DNA of 64,000 nt. Origin: CBDFGK01 sp965247075 (GTDB lineage Bacteria > Pseudomonadota > Gammaproteobacteria > Pseudomonadales > Halieaceae). The stretch is from positions 1,426,001 to 1,490,000 of the forward strand of contig CBDFGK010000003.1 of assembly GCA_965247075.1 (NCBI GenBank). Direction: 5' to 3'. How positions within the stretch are numbered: the stretch's first letter is position 1; the number at the start of each line of letters is the position of its first letter. Under the pieces are notes generated by a model. The model saw only the letters and a program-made list of their open reading frames with translations, had not been told where the DNA came from and did not search any database. The position numbers were made by a program, and so were the translations under genes. Shown in pieces: positions 9,536-17,815 of the stretch.

Positions 9536-10492
9536 TTAGTCAGCTGCGATGCCCAATCCGCGGCGCAGAACGATACGGGTATCCGCTGCTTCGCGTTGCG
9601 AAACCGCGGCGTGCGTGACCAGGGATGAGCCGTGAAAAGTGCCCGGGTAGCTGTGCAACTCTACGCTGACGCCCGCTTGTAACAATTTCTGCGCGTAGGC
9701 GATGCCTTCGTCCCGCAGCGGGTCGAATTCCATAGTGGTGACACAAGCCGGCGGCAGGTCGCGCAGGTCTTCCACCGTCGCCCGGGCTGGCGCCGCCGTG
9801 ATAGGCACTGCTTCGCTGCCGGGCTGGTATTCACCTCCCAGGTAGAATGTCCAACTGGCTACCGCGTTGGGTCGGTTCCATAGCGGCGTGTCGACAAATT
9901 CGGTCATGCTGACGGTTTCCAGTCGATCGTCCAGTTCAGGGATACCCAGCATCTGGAAACAGATGGTGGGGCCACTGCGTGCCTTGGCCAGCAATGCCAG
10001 CGCCGCACACAAGCCGCCGCCGGCGCTGCCACCCATAATGCCGAGGCGTTTGGCATCAATGTTGAGATCGGCTGCGTTGTCGTGGGTCCATTGCAAGGCG
10101 GCGTAACAGTCCTCCAGCCCGGCCGGGTAGGGGTGTTCCGGCGCCAGCCGATAATCGACAGAGATAATCATGATGTCGAGGTCCCGGCACAGGGCGGTCA
10201 CCCCGGCGTGTTCACTGTCGAGGTCGCCAACCACAAAGCCGCCGCCGTGAATGTATACCAGCGCCGCCGATGCCTCGCTTACCGCCTGCGGCCGATAAAT
10301 GCGCACCGGCACGATGCCGTTGGCCCCGGCGATATGCCGGTTTTCGAGATCGACGCCGTCTTCGTCCAGGTCTGAGAGCATGCCGGCAATCAATTCATTC
10401 ATGCCGGCGCGCGCCGCCTGTGGGTCGGTGAAGGGCATAGCGGGCAAAAACTCGATGACAGCCGCCAACTCCGGGTCGAAGTTGTAACTCAC
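9536..10492 (-). CDS. Alpha/beta hydrolase (HSL-type esterase)
   Basis: A 318-residue esterase of the hormone-sensitive-lipase family. The oxyanion-hole motif HGGGF is at residues 82-86, the nucleophile elbow GGSAGG at 154-159 has Ser156, the acid is Asp257 in EFDPLRDEG, and the base is His287 in GTFHGS. These enzymes cleave short or medium acyl esters and lactones in the cytoplasm. The start codon overlaps the P450 stop by 4 bases (ATGA), so both are translated from one message and probably act on the same compound. Confidence 0.92.
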   Translation of the reverse strand: MSYNFDPELAAVIEFLPAMPFTDPQAARAGMNELIAGMLSDLDEDGVDLENRHIAGANGIVPVRIYRPQAVSEASAALVYIHGGGFVVGDLDSEHAGVTALCRDLDIMIISVDYRLAPEHPYPAGLEDCYAALQWTHDNAADLNIDAKRLGIMGGSAGGGLCAALALLAKARSGPTICFQMLGIPELDDRLETVSMTEFVDTPLWNRPNAVASWTFYLGGEYQPGSEAVPITAAPARATVEDLRDLPPACVTTMEFDPLRDEGIAYAQKLLQAGVSVELHSYPGTFHGSSLVTHAAVSQREAADTRIVLRRGLGIAAD

Positions 10493-11742
10493 TCTGCTGC
10501 ACCCTGGTGTTCAGAATCAAAGGTGATATTCATCTCTTTCATCCCATTAACGAAAAACGAGCGTACAAACCTGGGCTCACCATTAAATTCAGGGTTGCGC
10601 AGGCGCGGGATGATCTCCTCCATCATGATGTTCAGTTCCAGTCGCGCCAGGTGCGAGCCGATGCAAAAGTGCTGGCCGATGCCGAAGGAGCGGTGCTGGT
10701 TGTAGAGGTCTTGCTGACGCTCGGCACGGTGCACGTCGAACTCCATGGCATCCGCACCGAATACGTGCTCGTCGTGGTTGACCATGTGATAGTGCAGCAG
10801 CACCTTATCGCCCTTTTTAATCTGCTGTCCGCCCAACTCAATGTTTTCCATGGCGGTGCGGCGCATGGAGATAAAGGCGGTGTTGTAACGCAGCATCTCT
10901 TCGCAGGCGTTGGCGATCTTGTCAGGATTGTCGACCAGGTATTGCAACTGATCCGGGTTTTCCATCAGCAGTCGCATACCCTGGGCTATGACGGTTCGCG
11001 TAGATTCGTTACCGCCAACCAGGATCAGGATAAACATCCAGCCGAATTCTTCCTCGCTGATGGAGCGGCCCTTGACTTCGCCATCGAGCAGGGCGCCCAG
11101 CAGGCTGTCGTTGGGGTTCTCCCGGTATTTCTTGGTCAGCGCCGTGGCGTAAGCGATCACTTCAGCCGAGGCGATTTGTCCCGCCGTTTCGTCGATAGAC
11201 ATGTCCGGATCATCGGCAAAAATCATGGTATTGGTCCAGTCGAAGAACTTCTTCCGGTCCTCCAGTGGTACGCTCAGCAGTTCCAGTATGGTAATCAAGG
11301 GCAGTTCGGCGGCCACTTCTTCAACAAACTCACATTCTCCGCGTTGCGCTACAGCATCAACAATGCGCTTGGCGTGCTCGCGCAGCAGGGGTTCACAGGA
11401 GTCGACATTCCTGGGGGTGAAGGCGTTGCGCATAATGCGCCGCACCATTTGATGCTCCGGCGGGTCCATGCCGATAATGGTCTTGCGGTGTACATCGGTA
11501 ATCAGCCAGTCCTCAAACTCCATGGGAAAGGGTGAGCGCTCGGCCGAGGAGAAAATCCCGGGGTTCTTGGAAACGAAGTCCAGTTCCTGCCGGCGGGTAA
11601 TCGCCCAGTAGGGAATACCGGTAAGCGGATCGGCTATCTTCACGACGGGTCCGGCGCTGCGGATTTCACCCAATTGCCGGTAGGGCATGCCCTCGGCATA
11701 GGTATCCGGGTCCAGCAGGTTGGCATAGGGACAGGTGCTCAT
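10489..11742 (-). CDS. Cytochrome P450
   Basis: A 417-residue soluble bacterial P450. The heme-ligand loop FGIGQHFCIG puts the thiolate at Cys360. The I-helix segment is LVGGNESTRT and the K-helix ExxR is in EEMLRYNTAFISMRR. The I-helix has a serine where many family members have the first threonine (GNEST), which is tolerated. Bacterial P450s of this size hydroxylate small hydrophobic substrates and need separate ferredoxin and reductase, neither of which is nearby. A good ribosome site AGGAG lies just before the ATG. The gene leads a two-gene operon with the overlapping esterase. Confidence 0.93.
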   Translation of the reverse strand: MSTCPYANLLDPDTYAEGMPYRQLGEIRSAGPVVKIADPLTGIPYWAITRRQELDFVSKNPGIFSSAERSPFPMEFEDWLITDVHRKTIIGMDPPEHQMVRRIMRNAFTPRNVDSCEPLLREHAKRIVDAVAQRGECEFVEEVAAELPLITILELLSVPLEDRKKFFDWTNTMIFADDPDMSIDETAGQIASAEVIAYATALTKKYRENPNDSLLGALLDGEVKGRSISEEEFGWMFILILVGGNESTRTVIAQGMRLLMENPDQLQYLVDNPDKIANACEEMLRYNTAFISMRRTAMENIELGGQQIKKGDKVLLHYHMVNHDEHVFGADAMEFDVHRAERQQDLYNQHRSFGIGQHFCIGSHLARLELNIMMEEIIPRLRNPEFNGEPRFVRSFFVNGMKEMNITFDSEHQGAAE

Positions 11743-11783
11743 AGAGGTCTCCTAAATAATGCTCAACAAGGCGCCAACTATAA

Positions 11784-11799
11784 ACTAATAGTTATTAGT
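11784..11799. promoter_or_regulatory. Inverted repeat upstream of the P450 operon
   Basis: Two perfect 7-base arms, ACTAATA and TATTAGT, separated by GT, centred about 50 bases before the P450 start. Size and position suit a repressor operator, for example for a TetR-type protein. No experimental match is known to me. Confidence 0.4.
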
Positions 11800-11834
11800 G
11801 CTGCTAGACGGGTGCGGTGCAACAACTTAGTCAG

Positions 11835-13338
11835 TTATAGCTCAATATTCACCTGGCGATAGCCCAGTGCCTCGATCAGGTGATGGCTGACAATCTGCTC
11901 TGCGCCGTCCAGGTCAGCAATGGTGCGACTTACCCGCAATACACGGTGATAGGCTCGCACCGAAAGGCCCAGTTGATCGATAGCATTCTCCAGCAGCTTT
12001 GCGTCGCTGTCACTCAACTTGCAGTGCCGCCGCATTTGCGCATTGTCAATCAGGCTATTGGCTTTGCCACAGCGCAACAGCGCGCGGGCACGCGCCTGCT
12101 TTACCCGAGACGCGTACCTGAGCTGATCCCTCGGCCGTTTGGGTTTGCCGGGTCAACAGGTTTGCCGGTAGGCGGGGCAGCACAACCAGCAGGTCGATGC
12201 GGTCCAACAGAGGCCCGGAAATTTTCTGGCGGTAGTGCTGAATCTGGTCGGGGGTGCATCTACAGGCTTTTTGAGGGTCGCCGTCGAAACCGCAGGGGCA
12301 GGGGTTCATGGCGGCAATCAACTGAAAGCGGGCCGGAAAGGTAACCTGCCGGCGCGCCCTGGAGATAGTCACCTCGCCTGTTTCCATGGGTTGACGCATA
12401 ACCTCCAATACATGTCGGCGGAACTCAGGCAGCTCATCGAGAAACAACACGCCATTATGCGCCAGCGATATTTCGCCCGGTTTGGGGATGGCGGAACCGC
12501 CCACCAGGGCCTGGGCGGAGGCAGAGTGGTGGGGTGCCCGGAACGGGCGTTGCCAGCAGCTTGCCGGTGAAAGTTGTGGATCTATGGCGCTGCGCAGGGT
12601 AAGAATTTCCAGCATCTCCTCCTTGCGCAGGGGTGGAAGAATACCGGGCAGGCGCGAGGCCAACATGGTTTTGCCGGTGCCGGGCGGGCCGGTAAAAAGC
12701 AGGTTGTGTGCGCCCGCGCCGGCGACTTCCAGCGCGCGTTTGCCCAGCGCCTGCCCCTGCACATCGGCCAGGTCTGGATAAACCGCATCGGGGCCACGCT
12801 CATTTGCCGTCGCGAAGTCTATCGCGTGGCGGTTGTGCAGCCAGGCAGAGAGATCCAGCAATTGGGTGACGGGCACCACGTTCGCACCTGGCACCTGTGC
12901 GGCATTAGCTGCATTGGGTTCGGGTAACACCAGGCATCTTTGATGATTGCTGGCAGCAATGGCGGCAGAAACCGATCCGGATACCGGCCGCAGGGCACCA
13001 TTCAGAGCCAACTCGCCGATGAACTCTTTGCCGACCAGAGCCTGTTCCGGTACTTGCCCGGAAGCGACCAGGATGCCCAAGGCTATGGGTAAGTCAAAGC
13101 GGCCGCCGTCCTTGGGCAAATCGGCAGGCGCCAGGTTGATAGTGAGACGCCTGGTCGGCCAGTCAAAGTGGGAGTTGATGATGGCGCTGCGTACCCGCTC
13201 CTTGCTTTCACGCACTGCCGCGGTAGGTAGGCCGACAATGTTAAAGGCGGGCAGGCCATTGGAGATGTGCACTTCCACGCGCACCAGCGGAGCTTCCACG
13301 CCGCATTGGGCGCGGCTGAGTACAGTCGCTAAATCCAT
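11835..13338 (-). pseudogene. comM: ComM/YifB Mg-chelatase-like ATPase, frameshifted
   Basis: ComM-type AAA+ helicase that drives branch migration during natural transformation. The main frame (13338 down to 12055) encodes 427 residues: the N-terminal ChlI domain, Walker A GPPGTGKT at 217-224, Walker B in NGVLFLDELPEF, and a zinc-type loop AMNPCPCGFDGDPQKACRC. It then ends in a spurious tail. The true C-terminal domain continues in another frame: VKQARARALLRCGKANSLID, then SARAYHRVLRVSRTIADLDG through 11835. The switch lies at about 12107-12112 in a GGG run, a one-base indel. Joined, the product would be about 500 residues, normal for ComM. It is either a true mutation or a sequencing error. 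The neighbour ubiK fits the usual gene order. Confidence 0.85.
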
Positions 13339-13448
13339 GCTTTCTTCCCTGCATCGACATCCGGTCGATTCAGGAAGTGTAGCTACTATTTGGCCACTCG
13401 CAGCTCAGCGACCGGCAGATTGATCAGAAATGGTGGGGAATAAAATTT

Positions 13449-13521
13449 GGGGTCAGAGTAAAAATGGAGTGGAGATAGTGACTTAGAGGAAAAGCTCCGG
13501 ATCCATTTTTACTCTGACCCC
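13449..13521. repeat. Palindromic REP-like element, copy 1
   Basis: Perfect 20-base inverted arms at 13449-13468 and 13502-13521, starting GGGGTCAGAGTAAAA, with a 33-base loop. The outer 15-16 bases are shared with the copies at 53.5 and 58.5 kb. The right arm overlaps the 3' end of ubiK and supplies its TAA stop. It would form a strong hairpin in RNA and may act as a terminator. It resembles REP sequences mobilised by RAYT transposases; no such transposase is in this window. Confidence 0.85.
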
Positions 13522-13784
13522 GGCTCCGCCTGACCCCGAGTCGTTGACCCTCGCTCCGCCAGCGCCTCCAGCGCTTTTTCCAGCTCTTCCACCCGTGAAC
13601 GGGTGCGGCCCAAAATTTCTGCCTGGGCATCGAATTCTTCCCGGCTGACCATATCCAGGCGCGCCAGGGCAGCTTGCACAAGGCTGTGCAGGCTCTTGTC
13701 TACCTCGCTTTTAAGGCCGCTGTCACCCAGCAAACCGTTAAAACCCTGTAGTACTTCGCCAATAGAGGGGGGTTTGATTGCCAT
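13509..13784 (-). CDS. ubiK: Ubiquinone biosynthesis accessory factor UbiK
   Basis: A 91-residue BMFP-domain protein, start MAIKPPSIGEVLQGFNGLL. An amphipathic N-terminal helix is followed by a coiled coil (SREEFDAQAEILGRTRSRVE) as in UbiK/YqiC, which supports the UbiJ-organised ubiquinone synthesis complex. The last residues after ALEALAERG are low-conservation and end GSE-stop, encoded by the arm of the REP-like element. Gene order comM-ubiK-(glnK-amtB) is common in pseudomonad relatives. Confidence 0.85.
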   Translation of the reverse strand: MAIKPPSIGEVLQGFNGLLGDSGLKSEVDKSLHSLVQAALARLDMVSREEFDAQAEILGRTRSRVEELEKALEALAERGSTTRGQAEPGSE

Positions 13785-13864
13785 AGGGAGATTCTAACTG
13801 AAGTTGGCCCAAACAGGGTAGGGCGCACTCTGCTGGGGCGAGGCGTAATGCTGGTGCGCAGCTC

Positions 13865-13879
13865 GCACCAACTTAGTGC
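13865..13879. promoter_or_regulatory. NtrC-like enhancer site
   Basis: GCACCA-ACT-TAGTGC matches the NtrC dyad GCACCA-N3-TGGTGC with one mismatch. A further TGGTGC half-site lies just upstream at 13852-13857. The distance to the sigma-54 promoter, about 90 bases, is typical for an NtrC enhancer. Confidence 0.6.
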
Positions 13880-13955
13880 GATAGCGCAATGCTACTCCCT
13901 GAAACAGCAGGCAATAATTTCCTATCTTATTGAATTTAAATAAAATAATAAATGT

Positions 13956-13972
13956 TGGCACGCACTCTGCAG
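13956..13972 (+). promoter_or_regulatory. Sigma-54 promoter of the torF-glnK-amtB operon
   Basis: TTGGCACGCACTCTGCA fits the RpoN consensus TGGCAC-N5-TTGCA. The invariant GG (13957-13958) and GC (13969-13970) are exactly 10 bases apart. It lies about 90 bases before the torF start and downstream of an NtrC-like dyad, so nitrogen-limitation control is predicted. Confidence 0.8.
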
Positions 13973-14058
13973 TAACTCAGCGCGAGACACATTAGCTTTT
14001 AGTCTGCAAACTCCGGCACCCATGACCGGAATCAGAAACTTTAGGAGAGTTACATATT

Positions 14059-14790
14059 ATGTTGAAGAAAATTTTACTTAGTGCTGCCGTCGCATCAACG
14101 CTGTTGACTGGAGCAAGCATCGCCCGTGCCGATAGTGCCTGGAGTACCAGCGCCAACGTGGCCCTGACTAACGACTATAAATTCCGTGGTATTTCGCAGT
14201 CCGACGAGTCTGCCGCCCTGCAGGGTGGTTTTGACCTGAGCCACGAGTCGGGCTTCTACGTCGGTGCCTGGGCATCCAGTGTAGACTTTGACACCAATGG
14301 TGATGGTCTGGACGGCAGCCTCGAGCTTGATTATTACCTCGGTTACGGCGGCGATATCGGTGACAGCGGCTTCTCCTACGACGTGGGCGTTACAGCTTAC
14401 ACCTATCCCGGCGACAGCGGTCTGGAGGGCGATTACAACGAAATATACAGCAGCATCGGCTGGCAAGACCTGACCGTTGGTTTGATCTACTCAGACGACT
14501 ACTACGCGGAAACGGATAAATTCACCTATCTCTACGCGGACTATAGCTTTGCACTGCCCAATGACTTCGCGCTCGATCTCCACGTTGGCTACAACATGCT
14601 GGAAGAAGATGGTGGTTTCCTGAGCAGCGATGAAGATGCTTACACCGATTACTCCGTCAGTATCTCCCGCGACGTTATGGGGCTCAATATTGCGGTGGCC
14701 TATGTGGGCACTGACCTTGATGACGATGATTTGTTCGGTACCGATTGGGGTGATGGCGCTCTTATCGGCACGCTTTCTGCGAGCTTCTAA
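14059..14790 (+). CDS. TorF-family putative porin
   Basis: A 243-residue outer-membrane protein. The signal peptide MLKKILLSAAVASTLLTGAS is cut after IARA, and the mature part begins DSAWSTSANVALTNDYKFRG, the hallmark of the TorF/Gcw_chp (TIGR02001) family. Alternating short beta strands, many Asp/Gly/Tyr residues and a final Phe are typical of a small barrel. The ribosome site AGGAGAG precedes the ATG. It is the first gene after the sigma-54 promoter, and glnK begins 57 bases later, so the porin is predicted to be induced under nitrogen starvation. Its solute is unknown. Confidence 0.88.
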   Translation: MLKKILLSAAVASTLLTGASIARADSAWSTSANVALTNDYKFRGISQSDESAALQGGFDLSHESGFYVGAWASSVDFDTNGDGLDGSLELDYYLGYGGDIGDSGFSYDVGVTAYTYPGDSGLEGDYNEIYSSIGWQDLTVGLIYSDDYYAETDKFTYLYADYSFALPNDFALDLHVGYNMLEEDGGFLSSDEDAYTDYSVSISRDVMGLNIAVAYVGTDLDDDDLFGTDWGDGALIGTLSASF

Positions 14791-14847
14791 TCGAGCCTTA
14801 CCTCTGAGCCGGCAGGTTGCTAGCCGGCAACCTATAAGGAGAAAAAA

Positions 14848-15186
14848 ATGAAATTGATTACGGCAATTGTTAAGCCCTTCAAACTGGATGATGTGCGTGA
14901 AGCACTGTCTGATATCGGCGTACAAGGTATTACCGTCACCGAGGTCAAGGGATTTGGCCGCCAGAAAGGTCACACTGAACTCTATCGCGGTGCAGAGTAT
15001 GTGGTGGACTTTCTCCCCAAGGTAAAGATCGAGGTTGCGGTAGCTGACACAGTGGTTGAGGCCACCTTCGAAGCAATCAGCAAATCAGCCAATACCGGCA
15101 AAATCGGTGATGGCAAGATCTTTGTTTCCAACCTGGAACAGATCATCCGAATCCGTACTGGTGAAACTGGCGAAGACGCTATTTAG
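14848..15186 (+). CDS. glnK: Nitrogen regulatory protein P-II (GlnK)
   Basis: A 112-residue PII signal protein. The T-loop has the uridylylation tyrosine Tyr51 in ELYRGAEYVVDFLPKVK, and the C-terminal signature is GKIGDGKIFV. PII senses 2-oxoglutarate and ATP/ADP and, as GlnK, blocks the AmtB channel when ammonium is plentiful. The ribosome site AAGGAG sits ahead of the ATG. It lies between torF and amtB, 27 bases before amtB. It is very similar to a second PII gene beyond amtB. Confidence 0.95.
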   Translation: MKLITAIVKPFKLDDVREALSDIGVQGITVTEVKGFGRQKGHTELYRGAEYVVDFLPKVKIEVAVADTVVEATFEAISKSANTGKIGDGKIFVSNLEQIIRIRTGETGEDAI

Positions 15187-15213
15187 CCGAACTAACAAGA
15201 GAGAGACATTCCA

Positions 15214-16491
15214 ATGGAAGATCAAATTTTTCAACTGGGTTACGCGCTGGATACGTTCTATTTTCTTATCTGCGGCGCGTTAGTCATGTGGATGGCTGCC
15301 GGCTTCTCAATGCTGGAAGCCGGGCTGGTGCGATCCAAGAACACCGCTGAAATCCTCACCAAAAACGTCGCGCTGTATGCGATCGCCTGTACCATGTACA
15401 TGATTTGTGGTTACGCAATTATGTACCCTGAGCTGGGCTCCAGCTTGCTGGTGGGCATAACCGGCGATGGTGTTATCGGCGCTGAAGAGCCCGCTGGCTA
15501 TGCACCCTCGGCAGACTTCTTTTTCCAGATGGTGTTTGTGGCCACGGCCATGTCGATTGTGTCTGGTGCTGTTGCCGAGCGTATGAAGCTGTGGGCCTTC
15601 CTGGCCTTCGCGGTGGTGATGACCGGCTTTATTTACCCGATGGAAGGTAACTGGACCTGGGGCGGAGAAGCCGTATTTGGCATGTACACCCTGGGTGACC
15701 TGGGTTTTTCTGACTTCGCTGGCTCCGGCATTGTTCACATGGCGGGTGCTGCCGCCGCCTTGGCCGGTGTACTGCTGCTGGGTGCTCGCAAGGGCAAATA
15801 CGGTCCCGATGGCCAGATCAACGCCATTCCGGGCGCCAATCTGCCCATGGCGACGCTGGGTACCTTCATCCTGTGGATGGGCTGGTTCGGTTTCAACGGT
15901 GGCTCAGTACTGGCAACGGCCTCGGTTGAAAGTGCCAACTCCGTGGCAGTTGTGTTTATGAACACCAACGCCGCCGCCGCAGGTGGTCTGCTTGCCGCAC
16001 TGATTACTGCACAGTTTCTGTTTGGCAAGGCCGACCTGACCATGGCACTGAACGGCGCATTGGCCGGGCTGGTAGCTGTTACCGCAGAGCCTTCTACACC
16101 TACGGCGCTACAGGCAGTCCTGTTCGGCGGTATTGGTGGTGTACTGGTGGTGTTTTCTATCGTGACTCTGGACAAGCTCAAGATTGACGATCCGGTAGGT
16201 GCGATCTCGGTACACGGCGTAGTCGGCCTGTTGGGTCTGCTGCTGGTGCCGATTACCAATGAAGGTTCCTCCTTCACAGGGCAGATTATCGGCGCACTCA
16301 CCATCTTTGGCTGGGTATTCGTTGCATCGCTGGTCACCTGGGGTGCTCTCAAGGCTGTCATGGGTATCCGCGTCGGCGAAGAGGAAGAGTACGAAGGGGC
16401 GGACTTGTCCGAATGTGGCATGGAAGCGTACCCTGAGTTCACTATCCCCCTCTCTCAGGATAGTAGCGCTTCAGCCTTGCGGGGGTTCTAA
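15214..16491 (+). CDS. amtB: Ammonium transporter AmtB
   Basis: A 425-residue Amt/MEP/Rh channel with about 11 hydrophobic segments. The pore twin histidines are His175 (GSGIVHMAG) and His334 (AISVHGVVG), and the family signature is near FGFNGGS. There is no cleavable signal peptide; the first membrane helix starts at about residue 10. It imports ammonium at the inner membrane and is gated by GlnK, encoded just upstream in the same predicted nitrogen-controlled operon. Confidence 0.96.
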   Translation: MEDQIFQLGYALDTFYFLICGALVMWMAAGFSMLEAGLVRSKNTAEILTKNVALYAIACTMYMICGYAIMYPELGSSLLVGITGDGVIGAEEPAGYAPSADFFFQMVFVATAMSIVSGAVAERMKLWAFLAFAVVMTGFIYPMEGNWTWGGEAVFGMYTLGDLGFSDFAGSGIVHMAGAAAALAGVLLLGARKGKYGPDGQINAIPGANLPMATLGTFILWMGWFGFNGGSVLATASVESANSVAVVFMNTNAAAAGGLLAALITAQFLFGKADLTMALNGALAGLVAVTAEPSTPTALQAVLFGGIGGVLVVFSIVTLDKLKIDDPVGAISVHGVVGLLGLLLVPITNEGSSFTGQIIGALTIFGWVFVASLVTWGALKAVMGIRVGEEEEYEGADLSECGMEAYPEFTIPLSQDSSASALRGF

Positions 16492-16697
16492 TAATCTGAG
16501 AGGGCGTAAATGAGGGTAGGTTGACGCCGGATTCAGATAATACCCCGGAGGGCTGGACGTCTGGAGACAAGTAAGTCAGTGGAAAAAATCGGCACAGGGC
16601 AACAGGAAGTGGTATAGCCAAAACGATCAACTATCTTGACAAACACCGCTATGAAGTAATTCGAGTTTGTAAAATGAGTGTTAAGGGGGCCTGTGTT

Positions 16698-16730
16698 AAG
16701 GGGGCCTGTTGGCCCCCTTTGTTTTTTTAT
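16698..16730 (+). terminator. Rho-independent terminator after amtB
   Basis: AAGGGGGCC-TGTT-GGCCCCCTT hairpin followed by a T-rich run (TTTGTTTTTTT). It is preceded by a partial direct repeat of the left arm (TTAAGGGGGCCTG twice). It lies 200 bases after amtB and only about 35 before the second PII gene, so it may end the amtB message or attenuate read-through into that gene. Confidence 0.85.
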
Positions 16731-16764
16731 ATATAGTGGCGCTTCTGTTTTGGGAGTTAACATG

Positions 16765-17103
16765 ATGAAAATGATCACCGCTATCATCAAGCCATTTAAA
16801 ATGGATGACGTGCGCACGGCGCTATCTGAAATTGGTGTGCAGGGTATTACTGCCACCGAGGTGAAGGGATTTGGTCGTCAGAAAGGGCATACCGAGCTGT
16901 ATCGCGGGGCCGAGTACGTGGTCGATTTTTTGCCCAAGGTGAAGTTGGAGATCGTGGTTGCCGATGAGCAGGTCGACGGTGCTATTGACGCCATCGCCAA
17001 TGCCGCCAACACCGGCAAGATCGGTGACGGCAAAATATTCGTGCAGGGCATGGAGCAGGTCATTCGCATCCGCACCGGTGAAACCGGCGAAGACGCTATC
17101 TAA
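16765..17103 (+). CDS. Nitrogen regulatory protein P-II, second copy
   Basis: A 112-residue PII protein nearly matching the upstream GlnK, with Tyr51 in the same T-loop ELYRGAEYVVDF and the same C-terminal motif GKIGDGKIFVQGMEQVIRIR. The start at 16765 gives MKMITAIIKPFK, the standard length; an ATG three bases earlier is possible. GGGAG lies upstream. A strong terminator separates it from amtB, so it may have its own promoter or depend on read-through. No sigma-54 site was found in the short upstream region. Confidence 0.92.
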   Translation: MKMITAIIKPFKMDDVRTALSEIGVQGITATEVKGFGRQKGHTELYRGAEYVVDFLPKVKLEIVVADEQVDGAIDAIANAANTGKIGDGKIFVQGMEQVIRIRTGETGEDAI

Positions 17104-17119
17104 TTACACCGCAGTCGTT

Positions 17120-17815
17120 TTATAGCGTGCAGTAGCGATCAATCAGTTCGCGCCGCGCCTCCTCAGTTTGTTGCTCCAACACTACTTTTACCGCTGACCA
17201 TAGTGACGGCAGGTCGGGAGTGGCGCTGGCCATTTCCTGTTGCAAGACATTCGTATAGTGGGACTTGAGCCGGTCGACCTCGGCAGCTTGTGCCTGCCAG
17301 AGAATATCGCGACACAGGTAGGCTTGTAACAGCAGGTGCCGGCAGTGCTGCTCGGACAGCAAGTCTTCTTCATCGAATAGCGCAAGCCAGGGTGACCACA
17401 GCTTGAAACGTGCGGCGAATATGCCCTCAGTTGTGTCACAACTGGGCGAGCGGGCCTTGAATACAAAGGCGCACAGCGGCCAGAAACGTCCCAACAGCCG
17501 CAGGTAGCTGTCGGCATAGTCGAGGATGGCATCGGTAACATCTACAGATTTGTCCTCCACCTGCACAATGCGCGCACCGAAATCACTGGCAATTACCTCT
17601 AGCGCAGGACGGGGAACGCCCAGGCCAATGCCAACCTCAGGGCATATGGTCTGTAGCTGCAAGTGGGGTAGCAACCAGTGTTCAAAATGATCTTGTACCT
17701 TGTGACCGCCAGCGTAGCGTACCGGTTCCCCCAGCAGGCAAGCGCTGCAACCGACCAACGGTTGGTGGTGCGCCGTTTGGGGATGTGCAAATAGCTGTTC
17801 ACGCCAGTAGTTCAT
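17120..17815 (-). CDS. DUF523 domain protein
   Basis: A 231-residue cytoplasmic protein with an N-terminal DUF523 domain: VGCSACLLGEPVRYAGGHK, then CPEVGIGLGVPRP and FKARSPSCDT. The conserved cysteines suggest metal or cluster binding, but the function is not established. The C-terminal part is helical and may be a short DUF1722-like extension; many homologues are longer. It ends a run of overlapping minus-strand genes, its start overlapping the HAD gene stop by 4 bases. Confidence 0.8.
   Translation of the reverse strand: MNYWREQLFAHPQTAHHQPLVGCSACLLGEPVRYAGGHKVQDHFEHWLLPHLQLQTICPEVGIGLGVPRPALEVIASDFGARIVQVEDKSVDVTDAILDYADSYLRLLGRFWPLCAFVFKARSPSCDTTEGIFAARFKLWSPWLALFDEEDLLSEQHCRHLLLQAYLCRDILWQAQAAEVDRLKSHYTNVLQQEMASATPDLPSLWSAVKVVLEQQTEEARRELIDRYCTL

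Noticed and set aside
10507..11535. Long plus-strand open frame of 342 codons
   Set aside because: It is antisense to the P450, whose motifs are unmistakable; the translated sequence has no family pattern.
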